From SOKG01 sp964502665 (GTDB lineage Bacteria > Chloroflexota > Dehalococcoidia > SZUA-161): DNA of 17,454 bases. Made by a program: the position numbers and the translations under genes. Of the stretch, positions 1-6,866 are shown in pieces. Within the stretch, counting starts at the first letter, position 1; each line of letters starts with the position of its first letter. The notes beneath the pieces are model-generated. The model was given only the letters and a program-made list of their open reading frames with translations. It was not told the origin of the DNA and searched no databases. The stretch lies in assembly GCA_964502665.1 (NCBI GenBank), contig CAZCXP010000040.1, forward strand, positions 1 to 17,454. Direction: 5' to 3'.

Positions 1-136
1 CGTGACTCCTGTCACGACGAAGGATTCGTTGCCACAGGAGTGGCAACGCTACGCTTGGACTTTGAATTGTAATTTTGCTCTTTCATTGTCGAGTTTTGAT
101 ATTGTTTAGGGTTTAGTGCTTCGGATTTGGTGCTTA
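1..136. repeat. Palindromic intergenic repeat, family A, copy 1 (cut by window edge)
   Basis: Right-hand part of an element whose fuller copy is at 9181-9396. It holds two short hairpins: one at 1-16 (stem CGTGAC/GTCACG, loop TCCT) and one at 27-48 (9-bp perfect stem CGTTGCCAC/GTGGCAACG, loop AGGA). An AT-rich tail follows, with the shared words GATATTGTTTAGG (about 98-110) and TTTGGTGCTTAA (about 126-137). The element stops just before the Shine-Dalgarno of the first gene. No ORF of its own is seen, so it is a non-coding MITE-like or REP-like repeat. Its left boundary is outside the window. Confidence 0.75.
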
Positions 137-151
137 AGTAGTGGAGGCCTA

Positions 152-922
152 TTGAGAATATTAATGATAGGCGACGTGGTAGGCAGACCGGGCAGGAAGG
201 GATTGGCAGCGCTGTTGCCCGAGTTGCGCCACAAGCACGAGGTCAACCTGGTTGTTGCCAATGGCGAAAACGCCGCGGGTGGCATCGGGCTTACCCCAGC
301 CACCGCCGAGGAATTCTTCCAGTCCGGCGTAGATGTCATTACCTCGGGCAACCATATCTGGCACCACAAGGAGCTTATTCCCCATCTGGAAGTGGAGCTG
401 CGTATTCTGCGCCCACTGAATATGCCGCCGGGCGTGCCCGGTCATGGCTACCTCATCACAGAGCAGGCAATGGTGGTAAACCTATCGGGGCGCGTCTTCA
501 TGGGACATTACGACTGCCCCTTCCGCGCCATGGACCACTTACTTGAAGAGGTTGCTCCCAGACCCCCAGTAATACTGGTCGACTTCCATGGGGAAGCAAC
601 CGCGGAGAAAGTTGCCTTAGGCTGGTATCTGGATGGTCGCGTCAGCGCAGTGTTAGGAACCCATACCCACGTTGGTACTATCGATACCAGGGTTCTACCA
701 CGAGGTACCGCATTTGTAAGCGACGTGGGCATGGTAGGCGCCGCCGACTCAGTTATCGGCGACGATACTGATCTGGCGATCGAGAGGTTTCTCACACTAA
801 TGCCCCACCGCCTATCAGTAGGCAAAGGAAACGTAACGTTCAACTCAGTTCTGGTGGAGGTGGAGGATGAGAGCGGCAAGGCATTGAGCATCAGCCGTCT
901 TGACCTAGAGTTGAGGGAGTAA
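152..922 (+). CDS. ymdB: YmdB-family metallophosphoesterase (TIGR00282 type)
   Basis: A 256-residue calcineurin-like phosphoesterase of the YmdB family. Characterised members hydrolyse cyclic nucleotides such as 2',3'-cNMP or cAMP in the cytoplasm and affect RNase Y-linked mRNA turnover. The expected dinuclear metal ligands are visible: D8 (IGDVVG), E39-N40 (NGEN), N67-H68 (SGNHIW), H146 (DFHGEA), H171 and H173 (GTHTHV). Length is normal for the family. TTG at 152 is chosen because it gives the family N-terminus MRILMIGDVVGRPGR and is preceded by GGAGG at 143-147. An in-frame GTG at 116 lies in the upstream repeat and would add 12 atypical residues. The stop overlaps the next ATG by one base (TAATG), implying translational coupling. 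The substrate in this organism is unknown. Confidence 0.9.
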   Translation: MRILMIGDVVGRPGRKGLAALLPELRHKHEVNLVVANGENAAGGIGLTPATAEEFFQSGVDVITSGNHIWHHKELIPHLEVELRILRPLNMPPGVPGHGYLITEQAMVVNLSGRVFMGHYDCPFRAMDHLLEEVAPRPPVILVDFHGEATAEKVALGWYLDGRVSAVLGTHTHVGTIDTRVLPRGTAFVSDVGMVGAADSVIGDDTDLAIERFLTLMPHRLSVGKGNVTFNSVLVEVEDESGKALSISRLDLELRE

Positions 923-1764
923 TGAAAGCAGACCTTCACCTACACACTACCGCCTCAGACGGAAAGCTAAGGCCGGAGGAGATAGTACGTAAGGCATCAC
1001 AGCTTGGTCTCGATGTCATCGCAATCACCGACCACGACTCTGTTGCAGGGATACCTCCTGCCCTTGAAGCAGCCAAGAGCTTCCCCCAGCTTCTGGTCAT
1101 ACCTGGAGTGGAAATAAACACCGATATGCCACAGGGCGAGGTACACATCCTGGGCTACTTCCTAGACTATCACGACCCGGAACTTAACCATTCCTTAGAG
1201 GAACTGCGCAATTCCCGCTACGAGCGGGGGCGCAAGATGATAGCCAAGCTGGCAGACATGGGAATGGATATCGAATGGGAGAGGGTGCTTGAACTGGCCA
1301 CAGGAGGGATCATAGGACGACCCCATATTGCCCAGGCGATGGTGGAACGCGGCTACAGCTCCTCCCTTCAGGAGGCCTTTACCAAGTACATCGGTCGCAA
1401 TGGGTCTGCCTACATCGAACGTAAGAAGTTAACACCACTCGATGCAGTCGAGTTAATCCTTAATGCAGGTGGCTTGCCGTTTCTTGCTCACCCCGCAGAT
1501 ATCGCACACCTCGAGGCACTTGTCCTTCGACTGAAGGAAGCAGGAATGGCAGGCCTCGAGGTATACTACGCCAACTATTCACCAGGCAAAATTGCTCGCC
1601 TCCAGGCGCTAGCCAAAAGGTATAACCTCATCGCTTCCGGAGGCAGCGATTACCACGGGTTGGATAACACCATTGGCGCTGACATCGGCAGCGTCGACCT
1701 GCCCCCAAAGTCAGTGGAGCAATTCATCTCCCTAGCGGAGCGAAGGAGGACGGTGATTCCATGA
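922..1764 (+). CDS. PHP-domain phosphoesterase (RNase AM / TrpH-like)
   Basis: A 280-residue PHP-domain metal-dependent phosphoesterase resembling E. coli YciV/TrpH (RNase AM, a 5'-3' exonuclease) and bacterial nucleoside 3',5'-bisphosphate phosphatases. Metal-binding motifs are in order: H6-x-H8 (DLHLHTTASDG), D37-H38-D39 (ITDHDS), E64 (PGVEIN), H75 (EVHILGY), a GRPHIAQ segment, LAHP, and a C-terminal GSDYHG. All are typical of the trinuclear PHP site. The ATG overlaps the preceding stop by one base and the gene overlaps fabZ by 4 nt (ATGA), so it is in one operon with the YmdB-like enzyme. Pairing two nucleotide phosphoesterases suggests RNA-fragment or nucleotide turnover, which is inference. 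The family is firm; the exact substrate is not. Confidence 0.87.
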   Translation: MKADLHLHTTASDGKLRPEEIVRKASQLGLDVIAITDHDSVAGIPPALEAAKSFPQLLVIPGVEINTDMPQGEVHILGYFLDYHDPELNHSLEELRNSRYERGRKMIAKLADMGMDIEWERVLELATGGIIGRPHIAQAMVERGYSSSLQEAFTKYIGRNGSAYIERKKLTPLDAVELILNAGGLPFLAHPADIAHLEALVLRLKEAGMAGLEVYYANYSPGKIARLQALAKRYNLIASGGSDYHGLDNTIGADIGSVDLPPKSVEQFISLAERRRTVIP

Positions 1765-2219
1765 TGCTAGGTGCTAGAGAAATTCAACAGATAATCCCCC
1801 ACCGCTGGCCTTTCCTCCTCGTGGATAAGGTCATCGAACTCCACCCCGGCGAGGGAGCCGTAGGAATCAAGAATGTTACTGCCGGGGAATTCTGCTTCCA
1901 GGGGCATTTTCCAGGCTACCCTGTCTTCCCCGGGGTGCTCATTATCGAAGCTCTAGCTCAAGTCGGTGCCGTAGCGGTATTAAGCTTGCCCCAGCATAAG
2001 GGAAAGATCGTTCTCTTCGCTGGGGTCGATGGCCTTCGTTTTCGTGGGCCAGTGTTTCCTGGAGACAGCCTGAGGTTAGAGGTGAAGCTCACCAAGATGC
2101 GAGGTTCCATAGGTAAGGGTACAGCGGAAGCGACTGTGGAAGGAAAAACTGTTGCTCAAGGTGAGTTGACCTTCGCCATCGCCAGCCCAGAGCAAGCCCC
2201 GGGTAGGGAGCAGGAATGA
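1761..2219 (+). CDS. fabZ: 3-hydroxyacyl-[ACP] dehydratase FabZ
   Basis: A 152-residue hot-dog-fold dehydratase that removes water from (3R)-hydroxyacyl-ACP in fatty-acid elongation in the cytoplasm. The catalytic His is H49 in GHFPGYPVFPG and the catalytic Glu is E63 in LIIEALAQVGA. The N-terminal IPHRWPFLLVDKV motif is also diagnostic. Length is standard. The start overlaps the PHP gene stop (ATGA). A second ATG follows immediately at 1764 and cannot be excluded as the start. The next gene again overlaps by 4 nt. No other fatty-acid synthesis genes adjoin it, so the operon is mixed in function. Confidence 0.95.
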   Translation: MMLGAREIQQIIPHRWPFLLVDKVIELHPGEGAVGIKNVTAGEFCFQGHFPGYPVFPGVLIIEALAQVGAVAVLSLPQHKGKIVLFAGVDGLRFRGPVFPGDSLRLEVKLTKMRGSIGKGTAEATVEGKTVAQGELTFAIASPEQAPGREQE

Positions 2220-2710
2220 GATGTGCACTTCACCCCGAGACCGAGACCAACCTCAGGTGTGGTAAATGCGGCCAGCCCATTTGCCCCAAGTGCTTGGTTC
2301 AGACACCAGTAGGTGCGCGCTGCCCCGAATGCGCCGCCCTGAAACGGCTGCCAGTCTATGATGTCCCAGCCGTCTTCTATGCAAGGGCAATTGCCGCCGG
2401 CCTGATTGCCGCTTCAGTACTGGGTGCTATTTGGCCTTTTATTCCTTCCTTCTACATCTTATGGTTCCTCATTGCCCTTGGTATTGGCTACGCCATCGGC
2501 GAGGCGGTGAGCCTCTCCGTCAACCGAAAGCGCGGTCTCGCGCTGCAGGCGATCGCAGGTACAGGCATGGTTGCGAGCTATATTGTTAGAAGCCTTGTCG
2601 AAAGCCTGGTCAAGACACCGCACCTGGGTTTTCTGGATTCATTTGTCGATGTGTATGGCGTGATTGCGCTTGTTCTCGGCATCGCCGTCGCGGTCAGCAG
2701 ACTGCGCTGA
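2216..2710 (+). CDS. Small membrane protein with N-terminal B-box-like zinc finger
   Basis: A 164-residue protein of unknown function. Residues 3-39 form a B-box-type zinc-binding segment with pairs C3/H6, C15/C18, C23/C26 and C36/C39 (CxxC spacing throughout). After a short linker, residues about 53-162 are strongly hydrophobic and can form about four membrane helices (roughly 53-73, 78-98, 108-127, 143-161), separated by a basic loop NRKRG. The same zinc-finger plus membrane-helix arrangement occurs in many bacterial proteins, including N-terminal extensions of rhomboid proteases, but no rhomboid Ser/His site is visible here. It overlaps fabZ by 4 nt and ends the first operon. The Zn finger probably faces the cytoplasm, which is inference. 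Confidence 0.75.
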   Translation: MRCALHPETETNLRCGKCGQPICPKCLVQTPVGARCPECAALKRLPVYDVPAVFYARAIAAGLIAASVLGAIWPFIPSFYILWFLIALGIGYAIGEAVSLSVNRKRGLALQAIAGTGMVASYIVRSLVESLVKTPHLGFLDSFVDVYGVIALVLGIAVAVSRLR

Positions 2711-2712
2711 AA

Positions 2713-2741
2713 TTGACATGCCATGCGTTTTGTGCTACCAT
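2713..2741 (+). promoter_or_regulatory. Sigma70-type promoter upstream of the PIN-TRAM gene
   Basis: A consensus -35 TTGACA at 2713-2718 is followed by a 17-nt spacer and a -10 TACCAT at 2736-2741. TGC directly before the -10 fits an extended -10 (TGn). It lies immediately after the stop of the preceding gene, in the 105-nt gap, and points toward the PIN-TRAM/ispD/ispF/cysS unit. Predicted transcription start is about 2748. Confidence 0.65.
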
Positions 2742-2857
2742 CCTGCTGGATTAAAAGCGGGCATTTACACCAATATCCAGATACGCACTGTTTGTGGAGG
2801 GCGTAGTGGGGTTTAGTGTTATTTTTTATTGCCCAAAGCGGGGAGGAAGCAGCTTTT

Positions 2858-3937
2858 ATGGGGGGAGAACTTTTTGTCCGTATTCTTGTCGCAGCAATCT
2901 TAGGCATCGGGGGGTGGAGGCTAGCTATCCCAATCGCCGAAGAGAGCGGGGCTTCCGATGATCTGACGTGGATTTTGGCTCTCGCCATCGGAGGCTACGT
3001 ATTCGGCTTCCTGCTAGCTCCCTATATTGCTGTACGCCCTTGGCGCTGGGTTCGTAAACGCCTGCGGTTGGTGCCAAAGCTGATCCCAATGCACAGCCTG
3101 GTGGCTGCAGCCATCGGACTGGCGTTTGCCTTGGTTATCACAGCCCTGATCACCCTACCTCTGTCCATGCTCCCGGACCCATGGGGTAACTACACTCCTC
3201 TGGCTGCTGCCATCTTTTTGATCTGTCTCTTCGTACCCATCATGGTGCTGCAAGGCCCTGGCGCATTGCAGTTCTTCTTCAGCTCTTCCCCGACTACTTC
3301 AACCAAGAGAGAAAGAAGAGGTGAGCTGCTCATCTTGGATACCAACGCCATCATCGACGGGCGAATTGCTGACATCATCCAAACAGGCTTCATACAGGGT
3401 ACCCTACTCATCCCCCGATTCGTCCTTGATGAGTTGCGTCACATTGCCGATTCTCACGACGTACTGCGTCGCAACCGAGGACGAAGGGGTTTGGACATGC
3501 TGACCCAGCTTCAAAGAGGATCGGATATCCCGGTTCAGATCTCAGATATGGATTTCGAGGAGATCCTTGAGGTCGACTCCAAGTTGATAATGCTGGCCAA
3601 GACCTTGCGCTGCTCCATAGTCAGCAATGACCTCAATCTGAATCGGGTGGCTGTGCTCCAGGGAGTGAAGGTACTCAACATCAACGAACTGGCCAATGCG
3701 GTCAAACCCGTGATCCTGCCAGGTGAAGACATAACTCTGCGCGTTGTTCAAGAGGGCAAGGAAGCAGGTCAAGGCGTTGGTTTTCTGGACGATGGCACCA
3801 TGGTTGTGATCGAGGGGGGACGCCGCTATCTTGCCACCGACGTCAATATCACGGTCACCAGGGTATTGCAGACCGCGGCGGGACGGATGATCTTCGCTCA
3901 ACCCAAGGAGCTTGTCGATGAAAGAAGCAGGCGGTAA
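2858..3937 (+). CDS. YacL-like membrane protein with PIN and TRAM domains
   Basis: A 359-residue protein with the B. subtilis YacL architecture (about 366 aa). It has N-terminal membrane helices (about 6-28, 36-58, 78-103, 113-131), a PIN-type nuclease domain (about 157-275), and a C-terminal TRAM nucleic-acid-binding domain (about 288-347). PIN acidic residues are present: D161 (LDTNAIIDGR), E192 (LDELRH), D240 (EVDSKLI) and D258 (SNDLN), so an RNase active site is plausible. The family's role is not well defined; membrane-anchored RNA cleavage is inference. ATG 2858 is chosen for its SD (GGGGAGG, 2840-2846) and because the first helix follows at once. An in-frame GTG at 2816 would add 14 residues. 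The 3' end overlaps ispD by 20 nt. Confidence 0.83.
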   Translation: MGGELFVRILVAAILGIGGWRLAIPIAEESGASDDLTWILALAIGGYVFGFLLAPYIAVRPWRWVRKRLRLVPKLIPMHSLVAAAIGLAFALVITALITLPLSMLPDPWGNYTPLAAAIFLICLFVPIMVLQGPGALQFFFSSSPTTSTKRERRGELLILDTNAIIDGRIADIIQTGFIQGTLLIPRFVLDELRHIADSHDVLRRNRGRRGLDMLTQLQRGSDIPVQISDMDFEEILEVDSKLIMLAKTLRCSIVSNDLNLNRVAVLQGVKVLNINELANAVKPVILPGEDITLRVVQEGKEAGQGVGFLDDGTMVVIEGGRRYLATDVNITVTRVLQTAAGRMIFAQPKELVDERSRR

Positions 3938-4616
3938 AGTCGGCGCCGTAATCGTCGCTGCCGGCACCAGCAGCCGAATGGGAGGGATAGACAAGGTCTT
4001 TGCCCAACTGGGGAAAGAGCCTCTGCTGGCGAAGGTAGTGGCTGTATTCCAGAATTGCCCTGCGGTTGATCAGATAGTCATCGTGCTGGCCAGAAAGAGT
4101 CTGGCGCAGGGACGTAAGCTGGCAAAAGAATATTGCTGGCCAAAAGTAGTTGCGGTATGTCCCGGAGGGCTAAGACGTCAGGACTCGGTCAGAGAAGGGC
4201 TGCAGAGGCTGACAGATTGCGATTGGGTGATCATCCACGATGGCGCTAGACCATGTGTCGATGCTGATCTTGTCGAGCGAGGGCTGATCGCAGCCCGAGA
4301 AAGCGGTGCCGCAATTGCCGCAGTGCCAGTCAAAGACACCATCAAGATCGTCTCTCGCCGCCGCTTTGTACAACAGACGCCGACGCGCCAGAGCCTATGG
4401 GTTGCGCAGACACCTCAGGTCTTTCGCTACAACCTCATAGCAGAAGCCTATCGTCAGGTGGATAGTGAGGTCACGGATGACGCCGCCTTGCTGGAACAAC
4501 TAGGTCATAAAGTCGAGGTCTACATGGGGTCTTATCAAAACATAAAAGTGACTACCCCCGACGATCTAGCGATAGCCGAGGTCTTCTTGGCCCCCCGGCA
4601 AGAAAGCACTCTCTGA
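3918..4616 (+). CDS. ispD: 2-C-methyl-D-erythritol 4-phosphate cytidylyltransferase
   Basis: A 232-residue IspD that couples MEP to CTP to give CDP-methylerythritol in the MEP isoprenoid pathway. The nucleotide-binding loop AAGTSSRMGGIDK near the N-terminus, the HDGARP motif in the middle, and VTDDAALLE plus IKVTTPDDLAIAE near the end are all diagnostic. ATG 3918 has AAGGAG at 3905-3910 with 7-nt spacing. A TTG at 3912 would be too close to that SD. It overlaps the PIN-TRAM gene by 20 nt and is followed 12 nt later by ispF, the usual bacterial pairing. Confidence 0.95.
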   Translation: MKEAGGKVGAVIVAAGTSSRMGGIDKVFAQLGKEPLLAKVVAVFQNCPAVDQIVIVLARKSLAQGRKLAKEYCWPKVVAVCPGGLRRQDSVREGLQRLTDCDWVIIHDGARPCVDADLVERGLIAARESGAAIAAVPVKDTIKIVSRRRFVQQTPTRQSLWVAQTPQVFRYNLIAEAYRQVDSEVTDDAALLEQLGHKVEVYMGSYQNIKVTTPDDLAIAEVFLAPRQESTL

Positions 4617-4628
4617 CTCCGGAGTACC

Positions 4629-5114
4629 ATGCGCATCGGTATCGGCTACGACGCCCATCGGCTAACCAGGGGACGCCCCTTCGTTCTGGGGGGCGTAGAG
4701 ATACCCTTTGAACAAGGGCTTGAGGGCTGGAGCGACGCTGATGTTGTGGTGCACGCCATAATAGATGCTCTGCTGGGGGCCGCGGCCCTGGGAGACATCG
4801 GAATCCACTTCCCTGCCAACGATCCTGCCTACGAGGGCATTTCCAGCATCGCTCTTCTTGACCGCACTGGCAATTTGCTTAGAGAACAGGGCTGGCTTAT
4901 CAACAATATCGATGCTACAATAATCGCCGAGCGCCCTCCTATTCATCCTTTTGTTGACCAGATGAGGCGGAACATAAGTCGAGCCTTGTATATCGACAAA
5001 AGCCAGGTGGGAATAAAAGCCACCACCACCGAAGGCCTGGGTTTCACCGGAAGAGAAGAAGGGATTGCTGCCTACGCCGTGGCTCTTTTGGAGGAAGCTT
5101 ATCAAGATATATAA
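4629..5114 (+). CDS. ispF: 2-C-methyl-D-erythritol 2,4-cyclodiphosphate synthase
   Basis: A 161-residue IspF that cyclises CDP-methylerythritol 2-phosphate to MEcPP. Metal ligands D8, H10 and H42 are visible (GYDAHRL; SDADVVVHAIIDAL). The signature DIGIHFPANDPAY and the C-terminal KATTTEGLGFTGREEGIAAYA also match. Length is standard. GGAG at 4621-4624 precedes the ATG. The C-terminal coding region appears to overlap the start of cysS in another frame (see cysS). Confidence 0.95.
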   Translation: MRIGIGYDAHRLTRGRPFVLGGVEIPFEQGLEGWSDADVVVHAIIDALLGAAALGDIGIHFPANDPAYEGISSIALLDRTGNLLREQGWLINNIDATIIAERPPIHPFVDQMRRNISRALYIDKSQVGIKATTTEGLGFTGREEGIAAYAVALLEEAYQDI

Positions 5115-6528
5115 CACCCTCTCCGGGCAGAAAGACGACCTGGTCCCACAGGGCGATACAATAAGAATGTACGTCTGCGGTGTCACTCCCTATGCCCCCT
5201 GCCACCTCGGCCACGCCATGAGCTACATCGTCTTCGATACCATCAGGCGCTACCTCGAATTTCGCGGCCACAAAGTTAAATACGTACAAAACTTCACCGA
5301 CATCGATGATAAGATCATCGCACGCGCCAATGAGCTAGGCATCCCACCCAAAGAGCTGGCGGAAGGCTTTATCACCCAGTACTTCACCGATATGGACGCT
5401 CTCAACGTGAAACGAGCCGATGTTTATCCCAGAGCTACCGAAGAAATCCCCAAGATCATAGAGATGGTCCAAGGACTGATACAAAAAGGGCACGCCTATC
5501 AGGCAGGGAGCGACGTCTACTTTCGGGTGACAAGCGACCCCGACTACGGCAAGCTCAGCCGTCGTGACCTGGAGGATATGGTGGCAGGTGCCCGCATCGA
5601 TGTCGATGAAGCGAAGGAGCACCCCCTGGATTTTGTTTTATGGAAGGCAACCAAGCCCGGCGAGCCATATTGGCAAAGCCCCTGGGGGCAAGGAAGGCCA
5701 GGGTGGCACATCGAATGCAGCGCCATGTGCCTCGAACACCTCGGGGAAACCGTGGACATCCACGGCGGCGGCCAGGACCTCATCTTCCCTCACCATGAAA
5801 ACGAGATCGCACAATCCGAGTCTTTCACCTCAGTTACACCCTTCGTACGCTTCTGGTTACACAATGGCCTGATGCAACTGGGCGAGGACAAGATGAGCAA
5901 ATCCTCGGGCAGAATAATAGCTGTGAGCGAAGCGCTGGCGAAGTATAGCGCCGATGCTATAAGGCTGTGGGTGCTCAGCTCCCACTACCGCAGCCCCATC
6001 ACCTACTCAGATGAAGCGATAGCGTCAATGGAGCAAGGGCTGGAAGGGCTACTTCACGCCGCTTACATCGACCACGATGAGGCGGCAACTACTCTCGTAG
6101 AACCAGAGCCCTACAGAGAGCAGTTCATCGAAGCCATGGAGGATGACTTCAACACCCCGCAAGCCATAGCTGTTCTGTTCAACCTCGCCCGGCAAATAAA
6201 TCGGGGTCATACCGAGGGGCTGAATGTGCTCAAAGCATATCATACCCTCCGAGAGCTTGCGGGCGTACTTGGCTTGACGCTGGAAGTCTGGAGAAAGCCC
6301 GAAATACCGTTTGAAAGACTCATCGAGCTTGTTGTCAAATACGGCTTGGACGCGAAAGAGGCGACAGACACCGACCGCGCCATCAGCCTGCTAAATGAAA
6401 AACGAGCCCGACTGCGACAGGAGAAGAAGTGGCAGCTTGGCGATGAAATCCGAAGCGATCTCAAGGGACTGGGCATCGCCCTGGAGGACACTCCCCAGGG
6501 GACGGTGTGGAGATACAGGAAGCCTTGA
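5065..6528 (+). CDS. cysS: Cysteinyl-tRNA synthetase
   Basis: Class I aminoacyl-tRNA synthetase charging tRNA-Cys. With the TTG start at 5065 (487 aa), the ATP motif CHLGHA (HLGH at 47-50) and KMSKS at 276-280 are intact. Zinc ligands C38, C218, H243 and E247 match E. coli C28, C209, H234 and E238. The C-terminal DALR-type helical region is present. The start is doubtful. Homologous N-termini begin at about residue 12 (LIKIYNTL; codons CTT 5098 or ATC 5101), and a GGAGG sits at 5090-5094, but no ATG/GTG/TTG exists there. TTG 5065 is the only standard in-frame start that keeps the conserved N-terminus; it adds about 11 odd residues and overlaps ispF by 50 nt. The next start, ATG 5167, would delete conserved sequence. 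Confidence 0.9.
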   Translation: MLPTPWLFWRKLIKIYNTLSGQKDDLVPQGDTIRMYVCGVTPYAPCHLGHAMSYIVFDTIRRYLEFRGHKVKYVQNFTDIDDKIIARANELGIPPKELAEGFITQYFTDMDALNVKRADVYPRATEEIPKIIEMVQGLIQKGHAYQAGSDVYFRVTSDPDYGKLSRRDLEDMVAGARIDVDEAKEHPLDFVLWKATKPGEPYWQSPWGQGRPGWHIECSAMCLEHLGETVDIHGGGQDLIFPHHENEIAQSESFTSVTPFVRFWLHNGLMQLGEDKMSKSSGRIIAVSEALAKYSADAIRLWVLSSHYRSPITYSDEAIASMEQGLEGLLHAAYIDHDEAATTLVEPEPYREQFIEAMEDDFNTPQAIAVLFNLARQINRGHTEGLNVLKAYHTLRELAGVLGLTLEVWRKPEIPFERLIELVVKYGLDAKEATDTDRAISLLNEKRARLRQEKKWQLGDEIRSDLKGLGIALEDTPQGTVWRYRKP

Positions 6529-6553
6529 CTTTGGCTATTTTTGTTTTTATACT
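6525..6553 (+). promoter_or_regulatory. Strong sigma70-type promoter for the tRNA-tuf operon
   Basis: -35 TTGACT at 6525-6530, a 17-nt T-rich spacer, then -10 TATACT at 6548-6553. The -35 hexamer overlaps the cysS stop codon (TGA, 6526-6528). It is placed 28 nt before the first tRNA and is the best candidate promoter for the stable-RNA/translation-factor operon that follows. Confidence 0.75.
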
Positions 6554-6581
6554 TAGCTAGAATTGGAAAAGGTCGAAAAAG

Positions 6582-6653
6582 GCCCGAGTGGCGCAACGGT
6601 AGCGCAACCGACTTGTAATCGGTAGGGTAGCGGTTCGAATCCGCTCTCGGGCT
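6582..6653 (+). tRNA. tRNA-Thr (anticodon TGT)
   Basis: Complete cloverleaf. The acceptor stem pairs GCCCGAG (6582-6588) with CTCGGGC (6646-6652), and the D stem pairs GCGC with GCGC. The anticodon stem ACCGA/TCGGT holds loop CTTGTAA with anticodon TGT at 6614-6616. The T arm has stem AGCGG/CCGCT and loop TTCGAAT. The discriminator base is T and the 3' CCA is not encoded. TGT reads ACA threonine codons. Confidence 0.95.
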
Positions 6654-6665
6654 CTGGACGAGTCC

Positions 6666-6753
6666 GGAGGGGTGGGTGAGCGGTTAATACCAGCAGACTG
6701 TAAATCTGCCGCCTGAGATGGCTACGTAGGTTCGAATCCTACCCCCTCCACCA
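6666..6753 (+). tRNA. tRNA-Tyr (anticodon GTA)
   Basis: Class II tRNA with a long variable arm. The acceptor stem pairs GGAGGGG (6666-6672) with CCCCTCC (6743-6749). The anticodon stem GCAGA/TCTGC holds loop CTGTAAA with GTA at 6700-6702. The T arm has stem GTAGG/CCTAC. Discriminator A at 6750 is followed by an encoded CCA at 6751-6753. It lies 12 nt after the preceding tRNA. Confidence 0.95.
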
Positions 6754-6760
6754 CTGGTCA

Positions 6761-6835
6761 GCCCACATAGCTCAGCGGTAGAGCACGTTCTTGGTAAGAA
6801 CGGGGTCACCAGTTCAAATCTGGTTGTGGGCTCCA
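6761..6835 (+). tRNA. tRNA-Thr (anticodon GGT)
   Basis: The acceptor stem pairs GCCCACA (6761-6767) with TGTGGGC (6825-6831), and the D stem pairs GCTC with GAGC. The anticodon stem CGTTC/GAACG holds loop TTGGTAA (anticodon GGT). The T arm has stem ACCAG/CTGGT. Discriminator T is followed by an encoded CCA at 6833-6835. It immediately precedes tuf, as thrT precedes tufB in E. coli. Confidence 0.95.
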
Positions 6836-6866
6836 ACTTAGATTAAACCTATCGGGAGGAGAATAG

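Noticed and set aside
1..136. CRISPR array
   Set aside because: The repeated hairpins occur only two per element, with no regular repeat-spacer periodicity and no cas genes in the window.
116..151. Longer ymdB starting at GTG 116
   Set aside because: It would start inside the repeat element, lacks an SD and adds residues not seen in the family. TTG 152 has GGAGG and the family N-terminus.
2816..2857. Longer PIN-TRAM protein from GTG 2816
   Set aside because: ATG 2858 has a better SD (GGGGAGG) and places the first membrane helix at the N-terminus; the GTG remains possible.
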